Positions 42,212-52,212 of a stretch of DNA of 64,000 nucleotides are shown in pieces. Made by a program: the position numbers and the translations under genes. Each line of letters starts with the position of its first letter. Positions within the stretch are counted from its first letter, which is position 1. This DNA comes from UBA4417 sp031550085 (GTDB taxonomy: Bacteria; Bacteroidota; Bacteroidia; Bacteroidales; UBA4417), in NCBI GenBank assembly GCA_031550085.1, contig JAVBOY010000034.1:1-64000 (forward strand), written 5' to 3'. The notes under the pieces are model-generated. The model was not told the DNA's origin. It searched no databases and worked only from the letters and a program-made list of their open reading frames with translations.

Positions 42212-42514
42212 GAGGGATTTATTTGTGCATTTCTTCGGTGCGTCGGATTTGTAGATTTTCAAGAAGCAAGTCCGGCATTTTCTCATTTCGTTAAAAGCAC
42301 GGTTTGGATCGGCTCCTTTGTCCAATAACTGCTTCACAAAACAGATATCCTGCGCGGCAATGGCAATTTCCAATGCGCCGGAAGCGAAATATTCATCTTC
42401 GCCACCGGTTTCGATATTCACTTTGTCGTTTATAAATTTTTTTGCCATGTCGCAACGCTTGTATTTGCAGGCATAACCAAGTAAAGCATACCTTTCCTGA
42501 TAATTTTTATTTCG
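42212..42514 (-). pseudogene. ankyrin-repeat gene remnant
   Basis: The minus frame running into the next gene reads 'YALLGYACKYKRCDMAKKFINDKVNIETGGEDEYFASGALEIAIAAQDICFVKQLLDKGADPNRAF', which is the ankyrin pattern (about two repeats, 'LL.KGADPN'). It has no start upstream: the nearest stop is a TAA just before, next to the LytTR gene. It continues without a stop into the signal peptide of the gene at 42211. Most likely this is the 3' end of a decayed ankyrin gene; an ORF from ATG 42448 fused in frame is the alternative. Confidence 0.6.
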
Positions 42515-42526
42515 AAAACAAGGAAA

Positions 42527-43285
42527 TTACCCTGCCAGCCATTTTTTAAATTCGGCCACCCGCGCTTTGCTTATGATAATTTTTTCGGGAACGGATATTT
42601 TTATGTTTACGGCCAGTTTATTGCCGAACCACATGGAGAGGTCGACAATGGTGTCGCGGGAAATAATATACTGCCGGTTGGCACGGAAAAATTGCGCCGG
42701 CCGGAGCTGCTGCATCAACTCGTCCAAGGTTTCGTCAAGGTAGTATATTTTCCCGCCAGGAGTGGCTGCTTTCACCACTTGTGAATCAATATAGATACAA
42801 GCAATATCGGCTGTATCCAATGGGACAAGCTTGTCTTTTTCGGGAACCAGAAAATAGGTTTTATAGGTCGGATTTGTTTGCTTCAGGCTTGTCAACAGCT
42901 TACCGATGAGTTCGTCGTTATCATTTGCATGCGATAAATTCCGGTATTTGCCGATAGCGCGCTCCAGATCCTGGGTATTGATGGGTTTTAAAAGGTAGTC
43001 AATGCTGTTTACTTCGAATGCTTTCAAGGCATACTCGTCGTAAGCAGTTGTGAAAATGATCGGGCAAGTAATGCGTACCTCTTCGAAAATAGCAAACGAT
43101 GAACCGTCTGCCAGGTGAATATCCATAAACACCAGGTCGGGCATGGAATTTAATTGAAACCATTCCACGCTTTCGTCAATGGACTGCAACACCGAGAGGA
43201 TCTCCGTTTCCGGATATACTTCTTTTATCAAAGCCTGTAAAGCCTGTGCGGCAACAACTTCGTCTTCTATGATAAGCGCTTTCAT
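42527..43285 (-). CDS. LytTR-family response regulator
   Basis: This 252-residue regulator has an N-terminal receiver domain with the acidic pair E7/D8 and phosphoacceptor D55 ('DLVFMDIHL'), and the conserved KPI. Its C-terminal LytTR DNA-binding domain carries 'FFRANRQYIISRDTIVDLSMWFGNKLAVNI'. It is 32 bp downstream of the sensor kinase gene and 1.2 kb downstream of the macB permease. It likely controls the efflux operon it belongs to. Confidence 0.9.
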   Translation of the reverse strand: MKALIIEDEVVAAQALQALIKEVYPETEILSVLQSIDESVEWFQLNSMPDLVFMDIHLADGSSFAIFEEVRITCPIIFTTAYDEYALKAFEVNSIDYLLKPINTQDLERAIGKYRNLSHANDNDELIGKLLTSLKQTNPTYKTYFLVPEKDKLVPLDTADIACIYIDSQVVKAATPGGKIYYLDETLDELMQQLRPAQFFRANRQYIISRDTIVDLSMWFGNKLAVNIKISVPEKIIISKARVAEFKKWLAG

Positions 43286-43317
43286 GGCTGATATTTTTTT
43301 AAATTCCTTGAAAAGTT

Positions 43318-44376
43318 TTATATTTTCTCAACCAGCGGAATGACAACCTCAAACCGCTCGTCGTTTTTATTGACGAGAATTTCTTTCTTCCACATCAACC
43401 GGTAACGCTCGACCAGATTGGCCAAACCGATCCCCTCCCCGCTTTCCATTTCTTTTTTCGGCTGAATGGGATTTGAAACACTCATGGTAGCATTTTCACG
43501 ACTTGCTATCGTGATCGTTAAGGGTTGCTTGTTACTTACCACATTATGTTTGATCGCGTTCTCCACCAATGTTTGCAAGCTGAGTGGGATAACCAGGTAG
43601 GAAAAATATTTCTCGTCAATCAGTTGCATGAATTGCAGGCTGTCGCCATAGCGTATTTGCATTAAATGGCAATAAGCCTGGGTGAATTTCAGTTCTTCTT
43701 CCAGTGTGATTACTTCCTTATTTTGCAAAGTGTACCGGAAAACATACGATAACTGCTGGACATAGTCCTGCGCTTTTCCGGTATCGATTTTTATCAGTGA
43801 ATTCAACGTATTGAGTGAATTGAACAGGAAATGCGGGTCCACTTGATTTTTCAATGCCAAAAAACGGGTACGCATGTTCTCCGCTTGTAAACTTTCGTTT
43901 TCCAAAGCCGTATGCCGTTGTTTTTCCGAGAAGAAAATAACCAAAGAAGAAAGCATTACCACGACAGCTATGAAAGAATCGCGAAACATCCCACCACGGA
44001 TGAATTTGGCGGGATTCGGACGTGGGCCGAACTCCTGAAAATGTATTTGGATGCTCGAAAAAATATAACTTAAGACAGCCATACAAACCAAAGTAGCCAA
44101 GATGATATATAGCGTATTTTGTACGGTAAGCCGGTTGTTTTTTTTCAAAAAACGGAAGTTCACTAAATAGAGAAGGAAAGCCATAAGGAAGTTGAAAAGC
44201 ACATGCATCAACATGATGTTTGTTCTCAAGGTCAGTTTGGCTGGCGCTCCTGCTTCCGGTGGAATAACCGCATCGCGTCCGTAAAAGAACATAATGAGGA
44301 ATAACAAATTCATCAACAGGCTGATACCCAATGCCAGAAATAATGCGGTTTTATAGCTAAGCGATGATTTTTTCAT
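43318..44376 (-). CDS. LytS-type sensor histidine kinase
   Basis: This 352-residue protein has four membrane helices (about 11-32, 54-73, 90-108, 134-150), then a His_kinase (pfam06580-type) dimerisation motif with H182 in 'LKNQVDPHFLFNSLNTLNSL'. A minimal HATPase_c domain follows ('VIPLSLQTLVENAIKHNV', 'GIGLANLVERYR'). Such LytS-like sensors respond to envelope or membrane signals. It is upstream of the regulator and on the same strand as the MacAB-type efflux genes, so the pair probably senses envelope stress. Confidence 0.9.
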   Translation of the reverse strand: MKKSSLSYKTALFLALGISLLMNLLFLIMFFYGRDAVIPPEAGAPAKLTLRTNIMLMHVLFNFLMAFLLYLVNFRFLKKNNRLTVQNTLYIILATLVCMAVLSYIFSSIQIHFQEFGPRPNPAKFIRGGMFRDSFIAVVVMLSSLVIFFSEKQRHTALENESLQAENMRTRFLALKNQVDPHFLFNSLNTLNSLIKIDTGKAQDYVQQLSYVFRYTLQNKEVITLEEELKFTQAYCHLMQIRYGDSLQFMQLIDEKYFSYLVIPLSLQTLVENAIKHNVVSNKQPLTITIASRENATMSVSNPIQPKKEMESGEGIGLANLVERYRLMWKKEILVNKNDERFEVVIPLVEKI

Positions 44377-44480
44377 TTTTCAAATATATAAAAATTTACA
44401 CACCGGTAGCAGGAATTGGATCGATACACCTGGAGTTTCCCTGCGCTCTGCTCCGGCACCAGCTACCTGTGAGTGGAGCA

Positions 44481-45701
44481 TTATTCATAACGCAAAGCAT
44501 TTATCGGATCAAGAGCAGCCGCTTTCTTGGCCGGATACCAGCCGAAAAAGATGCCGGTGGCGGCACAAACCAAAAATGATATAACGACTGCTTGTATGCT
44601 CACGATATAAGGCCAATGCAAGGCACTGGAAGCCACGTATGAGAGGCCTAACCCAAGCAGGATACCAATTATTCCGCCGATAAGGCTCAGGATCATGCTT
44701 TCGCATAAAAATTGCAGGAGAATGTCGCGGTTATGGGCACCGATGGACATACGCAAACCGATTTCTTTCGTACGTTCCGTAACGGTTACATACATGATAT
44801 TCATGATGCCGATGCCCCCCACGACTAAGGAAATAGAAGCAATAGCAGCCAGCAATACCGTGAGGAAACCACTGATAGAATTCATCATTTGCAGGATTTC
44901 CTGCTGCGAACGTACCTGAAAATCGTTTTCCTGCCCGGTTGTTATTTTATGTTGCTCCCGAAGAATGCTGGTGATATCGTCAATCGCCAGATTGGCTACA
45001 TCCTCGGAAGCAGCCGAAGCCATAATCATGTGAATATACGTAACGGCCAATATCCGTTTTTGTACCGTGCTGTAAGGAGCGATCACGATGTCGTCCTGGT
45101 CTTGCCCCATTTGGTTTTGCCCTTTAGGAACCAACACCCCGATCACCTTGAACGGAATTTTACCGAAGCGGATGGTTTGCCCTACGGGATTTTCCCCATT
45201 GGGAAACAGGTTATCGACTACCGTCTGCCCCAACAGGCAGACTTTTGCCGCACTCCGTACGTCTTCTGCGGTAAAATTGCTTCCGGAAGCGACTTCATAT
45301 TTGCGGATGTTCAAAAAGCTTTCATTACCGCCTTGTATGCTGCCCGGCCAGTTGTTCGAGCCGTTCACCAACTGGCCTCCGGCATTTACCATTGGAGATG
45401 CTTCTACAATGTATGAAGTATTTTTCAGGATGGCTTGCACATCGCTTTCGGTAAGGGTCTGTACATTACCGGAACCGATGCTGACGCCCCCTTGCTGTTG
45501 ATTGGAACGCATCACCATGATCAGGTTGGTTCCCATGGTCGAAATTTGCTGATTGATGCTTTTCGACGAACTCTGACCCAAGCTTACCATGGCAATAACC
45601 GATGCAATGCCGATGATGATGCCCAGCATGGTAAGCAAAGCCCTTCCTTTATTTCGCAGTAATGCACGGTAAGCTATTTTTAAAAGATTGAATATATTCA
45701 T
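44481..45701 (-). CDS. MacB-type ABC transporter permease
   Basis: This 406-residue permease has the MacB_PCD periplasmic domain (about 17-250) after helix one ('RALLTMLGIIIGIASVIAMVSLG'). The FtsX-like C-terminal helices contain 'GIGIMNIMYVTVTERTKEIGLRMSIGAHNRDILLQFL'. It forms the membrane part of a tripartite efflux pump with the ATPase and adaptor encoded next to it. Separate ATPase and permease polypeptides, instead of one MacB, are common in Bacteroidota. Confidence 0.92.
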   Translation of the reverse strand: MNIFNLLKIAYRALLRNKGRALLTMLGIIIGIASVIAMVSLGQSSSKSINQQISTMGTNLIMVMRSNQQQGGVSIGSGNVQTLTESDVQAILKNTSYIVEASPMVNAGGQLVNGSNNWPGSIQGGNESFLNIRKYEVASGSNFTAEDVRSAAKVCLLGQTVVDNLFPNGENPVGQTIRFGKIPFKVIGVLVPKGQNQMGQDQDDIVIAPYSTVQKRILAVTYIHMIMASAASEDVANLAIDDITSILREQHKITTGQENDFQVRSQQEILQMMNSISGFLTVLLAAIASISLVVGGIGIMNIMYVTVTERTKEIGLRMSIGAHNRDILLQFLCESMILSLIGGIIGILLGLGLSYVASSALHWPYIVSIQAVVISFLVCAATGIFFGWYPAKKAAALDPINALRYE

Positions 45702-45782
45702 AATACCAATTTGCTGCTTTTTAATTCATTACTAATCAAGCCCCTGGAATCTTATTTTTCCGGATTTGCTTTTGAGTCCATT

Positions 45783-46523
45783 TTAATAATCCGTGTCTAT
45801 CGGTAACAATTCCAGCGCCGCTTTGGCTGACTTGGGTTGCACGATATCATTCTTTACAATATGTCCGTCGCGTAATTGAATGGTACGTTTGGTAAAAGCA
45901 GCGATATCCGGTTCGTGTGTCACGAAAGCGACCGTTTTTCCCTTTACATTCAATTCCTGGAACAGACTCATGATTTCGTAAGATGTTCTTGTGTCGAGAT
46001 TTCCCGTGGCTTCGTCGGCCAGAAGAATTACCGGGTCGTTGACCAGCGCCCGGGCAATCGCCACACGTTGTTGTTGACCGCCCGACAATTGGTTGGGCAT
46101 GTGGTTCATGCGATCTTGCAATCCAACCTGTTCCAGTGCGTGCAATGCACGTTCCTTTCGTTCTCTGGCTGATATGGTATTGTTGTATAACAAAGGTAGT
46201 TCTGTATTCTCCAAGGCCGATGTACGTGCTAACAGGTTGTAAGACTGGAAAACAAAACCTATTTTACGGTTCCGTAAGGTCGACAATTCATCTTTGCTGT
46301 GTTGGCTCATGGCAATGCCGTCGATCAGGTATTCGCCGGACGTGGGACGGTCAAGGCAGCCCAAAATATTCAGCAGCGTGGATTTCCCGCTTCCGCTGGA
46401 TCCCATAATGCTCACAAATTCTCCTTCGTCAACGGCAAACGATATGCCTTTTAATGCATGGACCTGTTCGCTTCCTACCTGGAATGTCCGCCGTAGCTCG
46501 TTTATTTCAATGATTTTTCCCAT
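45783..46523 (-). CDS. MacB-type ABC transporter ATPase
   Basis: This 246-residue ATPase of the LolD/MacB type has Walker A GSSGSGKST, signature LSGGQQQRVAIARAL and Walker B ILLADEATGNLD followed by H-loop 'VTHEPDIAAF'. It drives the permease encoded downstream (44481-45701). It is 134 bp past the stop of the adaptor gene in the same operon. Confidence 0.92.
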   Translation of the reverse strand: MGKIIEINELRRTFQVGSEQVHALKGISFAVDEGEFVSIMGSSGSGKSTLLNILGCLDRPTSGEYLIDGIAMSQHSKDELSTLRNRKIGFVFQSYNLLARTSALENTELPLLYNNTISARERKERALHALEQVGLQDRMNHMPNQLSGGQQQRVAIARALVNDPVILLADEATGNLDTRTSYEIMSLFQELNVKGKTVAFVTHEPDIAAFTKRTIQLRDGHIVKNDIVQPKSAKAALELLPIDTDY

Positions 46524-46656
46524 GATTTGCTAATTTGTTAATGCGTCAATAGATACAATGAAAAGTCGGTTGAACCGTATTCTCTCCCTCGATAAATGAA
46601 CGTTTCATCCCACAGCATTTTCTTTGATCCTTATTTAACCTTTATGCGTTACCGGA

Positions 46657-47823
46657 TTATTTTCTGTTGCCTCCCGGCCGTTGCGGCATCAGGGGATTTT
46701 TAGCAGCATCTTGTTTTTTGACAGGTTCGCGCGATGCAGATAAAATAACGGCCTCTCCTTCGTGCAGCCCTTCCTTTACGATGACATGTACCCCGTCGCT
46801 CAGGCCGGTTTTAATGCTGCGGTATTCCAATCCTTGTGCGGTTTGCAACCACACGCCTTTTGAGTGAGAGTTCGAGTCACCATTGTTTGTTGTTTGTTTT
46901 CCCAGCATTTCCGAAGTGGGTTTGAAATTCAACGCTTCGGTTACGACAACCAATCCTTCTTCTTTTTGAGTAACCACCGTTACACTGGCGGTCATGCCCG
47001 GAAACAATTTTTCTTCGGGGTTCGGCGCTTCGATGATCACGGTGTAGGTAACCACATTGCTGGTGACAACCGGTTGCAAGCGGATTTGATGCACAGTGCC
47101 TTCAAACGTGTCGTCGGGATAAGAATCCACCGTAAACGTTACATGCTGTCCCACACGCACTTGTCCGATATCGGCCTCGTCTACATTGGCTTCGACCTGC
47201 ATTTTGGTCAAGTCATTCGCAATGGTAAACAAAGTAGGCGTGTTGAACGAAGCAGCTACGGTTTGCCCTTGGTCTACCGCCCGGTTCAGGATCACCCCGT
47301 TGATCGGTGAATAAATTTCAGCATAGCTCAAATTAACCTCTGCCTGATGTAGGTTTGCTTTGGCATTCGCTACGCTGGTTCTTGACTGGGCCAATGTATT
47401 CACCGCTTGTTCATACGAAGCCTGCGTGGCAGCTTTTGCATCATAGAGTTGTTTGACGCGGTCATAGTTCTGTTGGGAATAGGTCAAGTCGCTTTCGGCG
47501 CTTAGTAAGCTGGCTTTAGCTTGTGTTACTTTTTCCGACAGGGTCGATTTATCCAGTTCGGCTAGCAATTGGCCTTTTTTGACTTGCGAATTAAAATCGA
47601 CATAAATTTTTTCAATCACGCCCGACACCTGAGTACCCACGTCAACCTTATCGACCGGCTGCACATAACCGGTAGCCGTAACCACAGCTTGTACCGTTTC
47701 CTTTTCTACTGTCAGCGTATTGAAGTGTGTTTCTTTTTTGCCGGTGCTCATCAATAGAAAGGCTGCAACAGCAGCAACCACCACTACTACAATGCTCCAA
47801 ATAAAGATTTTTCTCTTTTTCAT
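46657..47823 (-). CDS. MacA-like membrane fusion adaptor
   Basis: This 388-residue adaptor has an N-terminal membrane helix (about 7-26). A lipoyl/barrel-sandwich domain ('GYVQPVDKVDVGTQVSGVIEKIYVDFNSQVKKGQLLAELD') carries a helical hairpin with 'ESDLTYSQQNYDRVKQLYDAKAATQASYEQAVNTLAQSRTSVANAKANL', and a C-terminal beta-barrel. It links the ABC pump to TolC (47905-49206). Confidence 0.92.
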   Translation of the reverse strand: MKKRKIFIWSIVVVVVAAVAAFLLMSTGKKETHFNTLTVEKETVQAVVTATGYVQPVDKVDVGTQVSGVIEKIYVDFNSQVKKGQLLAELDKSTLSEKVTQAKASLLSAESDLTYSQQNYDRVKQLYDAKAATQASYEQAVNTLAQSRTSVANAKANLHQAEVNLSYAEIYSPINGVILNRAVDQGQTVAASFNTPTLFTIANDLTKMQVEANVDEADIGQVRVGQHVTFTVDSYPDDTFEGTVHQIRLQPVVTSNVVTYTVIIEAPNPEEKLFPGMTASVTVVTQKEEGLVVVTEALNFKPTSEMLGKQTTNNGDSNSHSKGVWLQTAQGLEYRSIKTGLSDGVHVIVKEGLHEGEAVILSASREPVKKQDAAKNPLMPQRPGGNRK

Positions 47824-47904
47824 ATTCCTTGAGTTTTAAACTTGTTTCCGTTTTACTGTTTTAATTTAATATCGTTAAAAAATGAATTACTTGATTTTGA
47901 AACC

Positions 47905-49206
47905 TCACATGCTTATGGGAATCCCCATGTATACATCCAGGATTTTCCGTTTCAGCATAAATCCGTATTTACTCTGGATATAATCGTTCAAAGCGCTGAT
48001 GTAGTTGTTTTGTTGTTGCAGCAAGTCCACCGCTGTGATGGAGCCGGCATTGAATTGCACGCTATAAGCTTCGAATGTTTTTAAATAGGCATTTTGCAGG
48101 ATGGTGGTAGTCTGGTATTTGTTAAAGGCAGATACCACATCCTGATATTCGGTTGTCACATTCTGCAAAACATCCAATTCGGTTTGTTTCTTATTCAGCT
48201 CAGCTTGTTGAAGGGCGATCCGGCTTTGCGTTACTTGAGCCTTCGTCCGGTTGTTGTTAAATATCGGAACGCTCAACCTCACCCCTACCTGTTCATTCCG
48301 ATGATCCGATAATTGTGTGCCGAAATTGGAATAATCGTTTGTTTGGCCTGTCCCGACACTACCATATAAACTCACGGTCGGATAATAGCCCGACCGGGCC
48401 AATTTTACGCTGTTCGTCGCAATGTCCACATCATACTGGCTGATTTTCAAATCAGGCAACGTAGCCAGGGTTCGTTCCATCACATGATCCATTTGCGGCA
48501 TAACCGACATTCTTACCAAAGCCGAGGTATCGGGGTAAATGATTTGCAGTTGCACATCGGGGCGCATGGATAGCAGGCTCTTCAGTGTCAGCAAGCTTTT
48601 TTCACGGGCAATCCGTGTATCCGTAATGTTGTTTTTGTCGTTGGCGTATTGCGCTTCCAACAACAGATAATCACTTTCCAGGATCGTACCCGCGCGGTAT
48701 TGCTCTTTCCCCTGCTTCACTTGTTCTTCGCTGGATTTCACCACGGCATCCTGATATTTCAATAATTCTTCGTTGCCGAGGACCGCCAGGAAGGCTTGTA
48801 AAATTTGTATGGTTAACTGGTTGTCATATTGTGACGTTTGATAGGACGATTGTTCCGTTTTCAGCTTGCTTTGTTCAATGGTGTTCCGGATGCTGCCGCC
48901 TTGATATACCGGAAGCTCGGTATTTAACCCGTAAGTCCCATTCCAGGATGCCGAATTGCTTTTGCTGTTCGTGAAACTCTCATTCAACGAGGCATTAAGA
49001 CTGGGCAAACGTTCCATTTTGGATTGCTGATAGGCGCTTTCCTGCGCGTCTTCCGACAATTTCATCGATTGGCGGTTGTAGCTGTTTCCCATCGCATAGT
49101 TTAAACAATCCTCCAGCGTAAAACGGTGAGCTGTCGAAGTTCCCTGTGCGGTAACCATTCCCAGGCTCAGAAGGCTTGCAATAAAAAAGAAGAATAACCT
49201 TTTCAT
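47905..49206 (-). CDS. TolC-like outer membrane channel of the MacAB system
   Basis: This 433-residue OEP protein has a signal peptide at ATG 49206 (MKRLFFFF..., ending TAQG); the longer frame from 49254 adds only a charged, non-conserved stretch. It has two OEP halves ('FTLEDCLNYAMGNSYNRQSMKL', 'LTIQILQAFLAVLGNEELLKYQDAV', 'EQVKQGKEQYRAGTILESDYLLLEAQYANDKNNI'). It is the first gene of the operon tolC-macA-macB-permease-kinase-regulator, and no promoter beyond a weak TACTTTCG box at 49239-49246 is seen. Confidence 0.9.
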   Translation of the reverse strand: MKRLFFFFIASLLSLGMVTAQGTSTAHRFTLEDCLNYAMGNSYNRQSMKLSEDAQESAYQQSKMERLPSLNASLNESFTNSKSNSASWNGTYGLNTELPVYQGGSIRNTIEQSKLKTEQSSYQTSQYDNQLTIQILQAFLAVLGNEELLKYQDAVVKSSEEQVKQGKEQYRAGTILESDYLLLEAQYANDKNNITDTRIAREKSLLTLKSLLSMRPDVQLQIIYPDTSALVRMSVMPQMDHVMERTLATLPDLKISQYDVDIATNSVKLARSGYYPTVSLYGSVGTGQTNDYSNFGTQLSDHRNEQVGVRLSVPIFNNNRTKAQVTQSRIALQQAELNKKQTELDVLQNVTTEYQDVVSAFNKYQTTTILQNAYLKTFEAYSVQFNAGSITAVDLLQQQNNYISALNDYIQSKYGFMLKRKILDVYMGIPISM

Positions 49207-49508
49207 ACTTTCTGTTTTTTTCTGTTTTTTTGACTCTGCGAAAGTAGATTCCAAAAATATTTTTCAGATTACGATTTCCGGTGAAGCGGGAAAAAAGAAG
49301 GTTGAAGCGGAAAAAACAGAGATGAATCGTTGGTTTAAAAATAATCTTATCTCTTATCAGTAAGATCAGATAAGATTTATCCGTCATAGTTTGTTTTGAG
49401 CAGAAAATAAATAAATCATTAGAACGTTTTTCAGGACAAGCGATTCACTATATCCTGTTTTTTTATTTTTCACACACATAAGGTTTTTGCAATAAAATTA
49501 TTAGCCGT

Positions 49509-49892
49509 ATGGAAACGACCTTAGAAAAAAGAAAATTCAAAACATACAGAAAAAGTATCCACATCATTTATGTTGCATTATCATCATATTACCTGTTAGA
49601 AATAATTGTTTTCATTTTTTACAGAATATGGTTTTATTGTGAATTAGGGCAACCTTTGGAATATGGTAATATCCCTCAGTCAGCACCAAATAGTTTTAGG
49701 ATTGTAAAAAGTCTTTTATCTCGTGGTTTTTTCATTTCATTATTATTTGCAATACCCTACTTATATGTTATCGTAAGTAAAATTGTAACGAAAGATTTCA
49801 AAAAGAAGGACGGTATTCTCTTGGCAATCGTAACCCTATTGTATTTTCTGTTTTTGCAATTCGATTTTGGAGCAACCTGGCTATTGTGGTAG
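49509..49892 (+). CDS. small membrane protein of unknown function
   Basis: This 127-residue protein has three membrane segments (about 19-40, 71-90, 101-121) and a long basic N-terminus (RKFKTYRKS). No family is recognised. It lies between the efflux operon and htpG, with AT-rich flanks. Confidence 0.5.
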   Translation: METTLEKRKFKTYRKSIHIIYVALSSYYLLEIIVFIFYRIWFYCELGQPLEYGNIPQSAPNSFRIVKSLLSRGFFISLLFAIPYLYVIVSKIVTKDFKKKDGILLAIVTLLYFLFLQFDFGATWLLW

Positions 49893-50188
49893 ATTGTGAA
49901 AAATCAATGAGTAGTTTTTCATGCAAAAGTTATTATTTTCTCAAAACGCCTTTTGAACGAGCTGATTTTTAATCATTTTTACAAGCCCCTGTAAAAAAAG
50001 TCCCCCTTTACAAAAGGCTTTGATAATTTCGATTTTTCGGATATTCTAATCTTATTAGTTTCCCATCTTTGCAATTTTGGCACACATCGGATTCCTTTTT
50101 TCGGACAAAAAGTACATTTCCTAAAATGGCATACGATTTGAGCCGCTATAAAATCATTTTCTAGTGTAAACCATCAAATTTTCTGACT
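49893..50188. other. intergenic region before htpG
   Basis: No gene is seen. CATCTTTG at 50064-50071 is close to the TAnnTTTG -7 consensus (7 of 8) and could start htpG transcription, 118 bp before its ATG. No CIRCE-like inverted repeat (TTAGCACTC) is present. Confidence 0.4.
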
Positions 50189-52087
50189 ATGCAAACCGGA
50201 AAAATAAACGTACAAACCGAGAACATTTTCCCCATTATCAAAAAATTCCTGTATTCCGACCACGAAATTTTTCTCCGTGAATTGATTTCGAATGCCGTCG
50301 ATGCAACCACCAAACTCAAGTCGCTGGTATCGCTGGGCAAAGCCAAAACGGAACTGGGCGATCTAACCATTGAAGTTTCGGTGGATAAGGAAAAGAAAAC
50401 GCTGTCCGTCAAAGATTGCGGTATCGGAATGACCGCCGAAGAAGTGGAAAAATATATCAACCAGATCGCATTTTCGGGTGCTACGGAGTTTTTACAAAAA
50501 TATAAAGGCAAAACCGAAGTGGAGCAAGCCGGGCTGATCGGGCATTTTGGCCTGGGATTTTATTCTTCGTTTATGGTGGCCCAAAAAGTGGATATTTTTT
50601 CAAAATCTTTTCAAGATAGTCCCGCCGTGCACTGGCAATGCGACGGCTCTCCCGAATATACCCTGGACGATTGCGACAAAACAGAGCGGGGAACCGAGAT
50701 TGTGCTTCATTTGGACGACGAGTCGGCGGAATTCCTGGAGGAACACCGCATATTAGAATTGTTACGGAAATATTGCCGCTTCCTGCCCGTTCCTATCCGT
50801 TTCGGCAATGAAAAAATTTGGGAAACCAGCGAAACAGAGAAAGACGACAAAGGGGAACCCAGACAAGTACAAGTGGAAAAACCACGGATAATCAACAATC
50901 CCAACCCCTTATGGAAGCAAAAGCCGTCGGAACTGAAAACCGAAGATTACAACCGCTTTTACCACGAGTTGTACCCGATGAATTTCGAAGAGCCACTCTT
51001 CCACATCCACCTCAATGTGGACTATCCGTTCAACCTGACGGGAATTCTGTATTTTCCGAAAGTAAAACGGAATTATGAAGTGCAGCGCGACAAAATCCAG
51101 TTGTACTGCAATCAGGTTTTTGTGACCGACTCGGTCGAAGGCATTGTTCCCGACTTTTTAATGCTGTTACACGGCGTTTTGGATTCGCCGGATATTCCGC
51201 TGAACGTATCGCGCAGTTATTTGCAAAGCGACCAAAATGTGAAACGGATTTCAAGCCACATCATGAAAAAAGTGGCGGACAAGCTGGAAGAAATTTTTAA
51301 CCAGAACCGCGAAGATTTCAAGAAAAAATGGGACGACATCAAATTGTTTATCGAATACGGCATGATTTCAGAACCCAAATTCTTTGAACGCGCCGAAAAA
51401 TTTTGTTTGTTAAAAAATTCCGACAACCAATATTTTACGCTGGATGAATATAAAAATAAAATCGCTCCTGTGCAAACGGACAAGGACGGGAACTTGGTTT
51501 ATATTTACGCCCAAGATCTTGAAAACCAACATGCTTTTGTAAAAGCAGCCAAAGAGCGCGGCTATGATGTGTTGCTGCTGAACTCCCCGGTCGACAATCA
51601 TTTTATCAATGCGTTGGAACAAAAATTCGAGAAATCACGCTTTACCCGGGTCGATGCGGATGTGTTGGACAAATTGGTTCCCCAAGCCGATGCGCTGCCC
51701 TCGAAACTTAGCGAAGAACAGCAGAACAGCCTGAAGCCGGTTTTTGAAGCGTTGGTCGATCCAAAACGCTTTCATATTCAATTCGAAAGCCTCAGCGAAA
51801 CCGATTTGCCCGTATTGATTACGCAGCCCGAATTTATGCGCCGCATGAAAGAAATGGCCGCGATGGGCGGCGACGGATTCGGATTTATGGGCGAATTGCC
51901 CGATTCGTTCCAGTTGGTGGTCAATTCAAACCATCCGTTGGTGGGGAAACTGGCGGACGAAACGGATGAGGAGGCTAAAAAACAACTTTCGCGCCAACTG
52001 ATCGATCTGGCCATGCTTTCGCAAAACTTGTTGAGCGGTGAAGCATTAACCGATTTTATCAAACGGAGCGTGAGTATTTTGAAATAA
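50189..52087 (+). CDS. htpG: molecular chaperone HtpG (Hsp90)
   Basis: This 632-residue Hsp90 family chaperone has its three domains in order: N-terminal GHKL ATPase ('RELISNAVDATTKLKSL', 'VKDCGIGMT', 'GHFGLGFYSSFMV'), the middle client-binding domain ('KVKRNYEVQRDKIQLYCNQVFVTDSVEGIVPDFLMLLHGVLDSPDIPLNVSRSYLQ'), and the C-terminal dimerisation domain. It assists folding of client proteins under stress in the cytoplasm. Its length and the lack of the acidic linker of eukaryotic forms are those of bacterial HtpG. It stands alone. Confidence 0.95.
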   Translation: MQTGKINVQTENIFPIIKKFLYSDHEIFLRELISNAVDATTKLKSLVSLGKAKTELGDLTIEVSVDKEKKTLSVKDCGIGMTAEEVEKYINQIAFSGATEFLQKYKGKTEVEQAGLIGHFGLGFYSSFMVAQKVDIFSKSFQDSPAVHWQCDGSPEYTLDDCDKTERGTEIVLHLDDESAEFLEEHRILELLRKYCRFLPVPIRFGNEKIWETSETEKDDKGEPRQVQVEKPRIINNPNPLWKQKPSELKTEDYNRFYHELYPMNFEEPLFHIHLNVDYPFNLTGILYFPKVKRNYEVQRDKIQLYCNQVFVTDSVEGIVPDFLMLLHGVLDSPDIPLNVSRSYLQSDQNVKRISSHIMKKVADKLEEIFNQNREDFKKKWDDIKLFIEYGMISEPKFFERAEKFCLLKNSDNQYFTLDEYKNKIAPVQTDKDGNLVYIYAQDLENQHAFVKAAKERGYDVLLLNSPVDNHFINALEQKFEKSRFTRVDADVLDKLVPQADALPSKLSEEQQNSLKPVFEALVDPKRFHIQFESLSETDLPVLITQPEFMRRMKEMAAMGGDGFGFMGELPDSFQLVVNSNHPLVGKLADETDEEAKKQLSRQLIDLAMLSQNLLSGEALTDFIKRSVSILK

Positions 52088-52212
52088 ATTTCGAAACTTT
52101 TTTGTTTGTATTTTCAAGCGAATGCCAAGAAATTTGAAAAAAGGAAGGAAGCCCTGATTTTTATTTATCCTTATTCTTAAAATCCCTGCTCCCTCTCACT
52201 CTTCACCCTGTT

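Noticed and set aside
42212..42448. Taking the ankyrin part as the true N-terminus of the 41294 gene
   Set aside because: A typical signal peptide begins at 42211, which would not lie inside an ankyrin protein.
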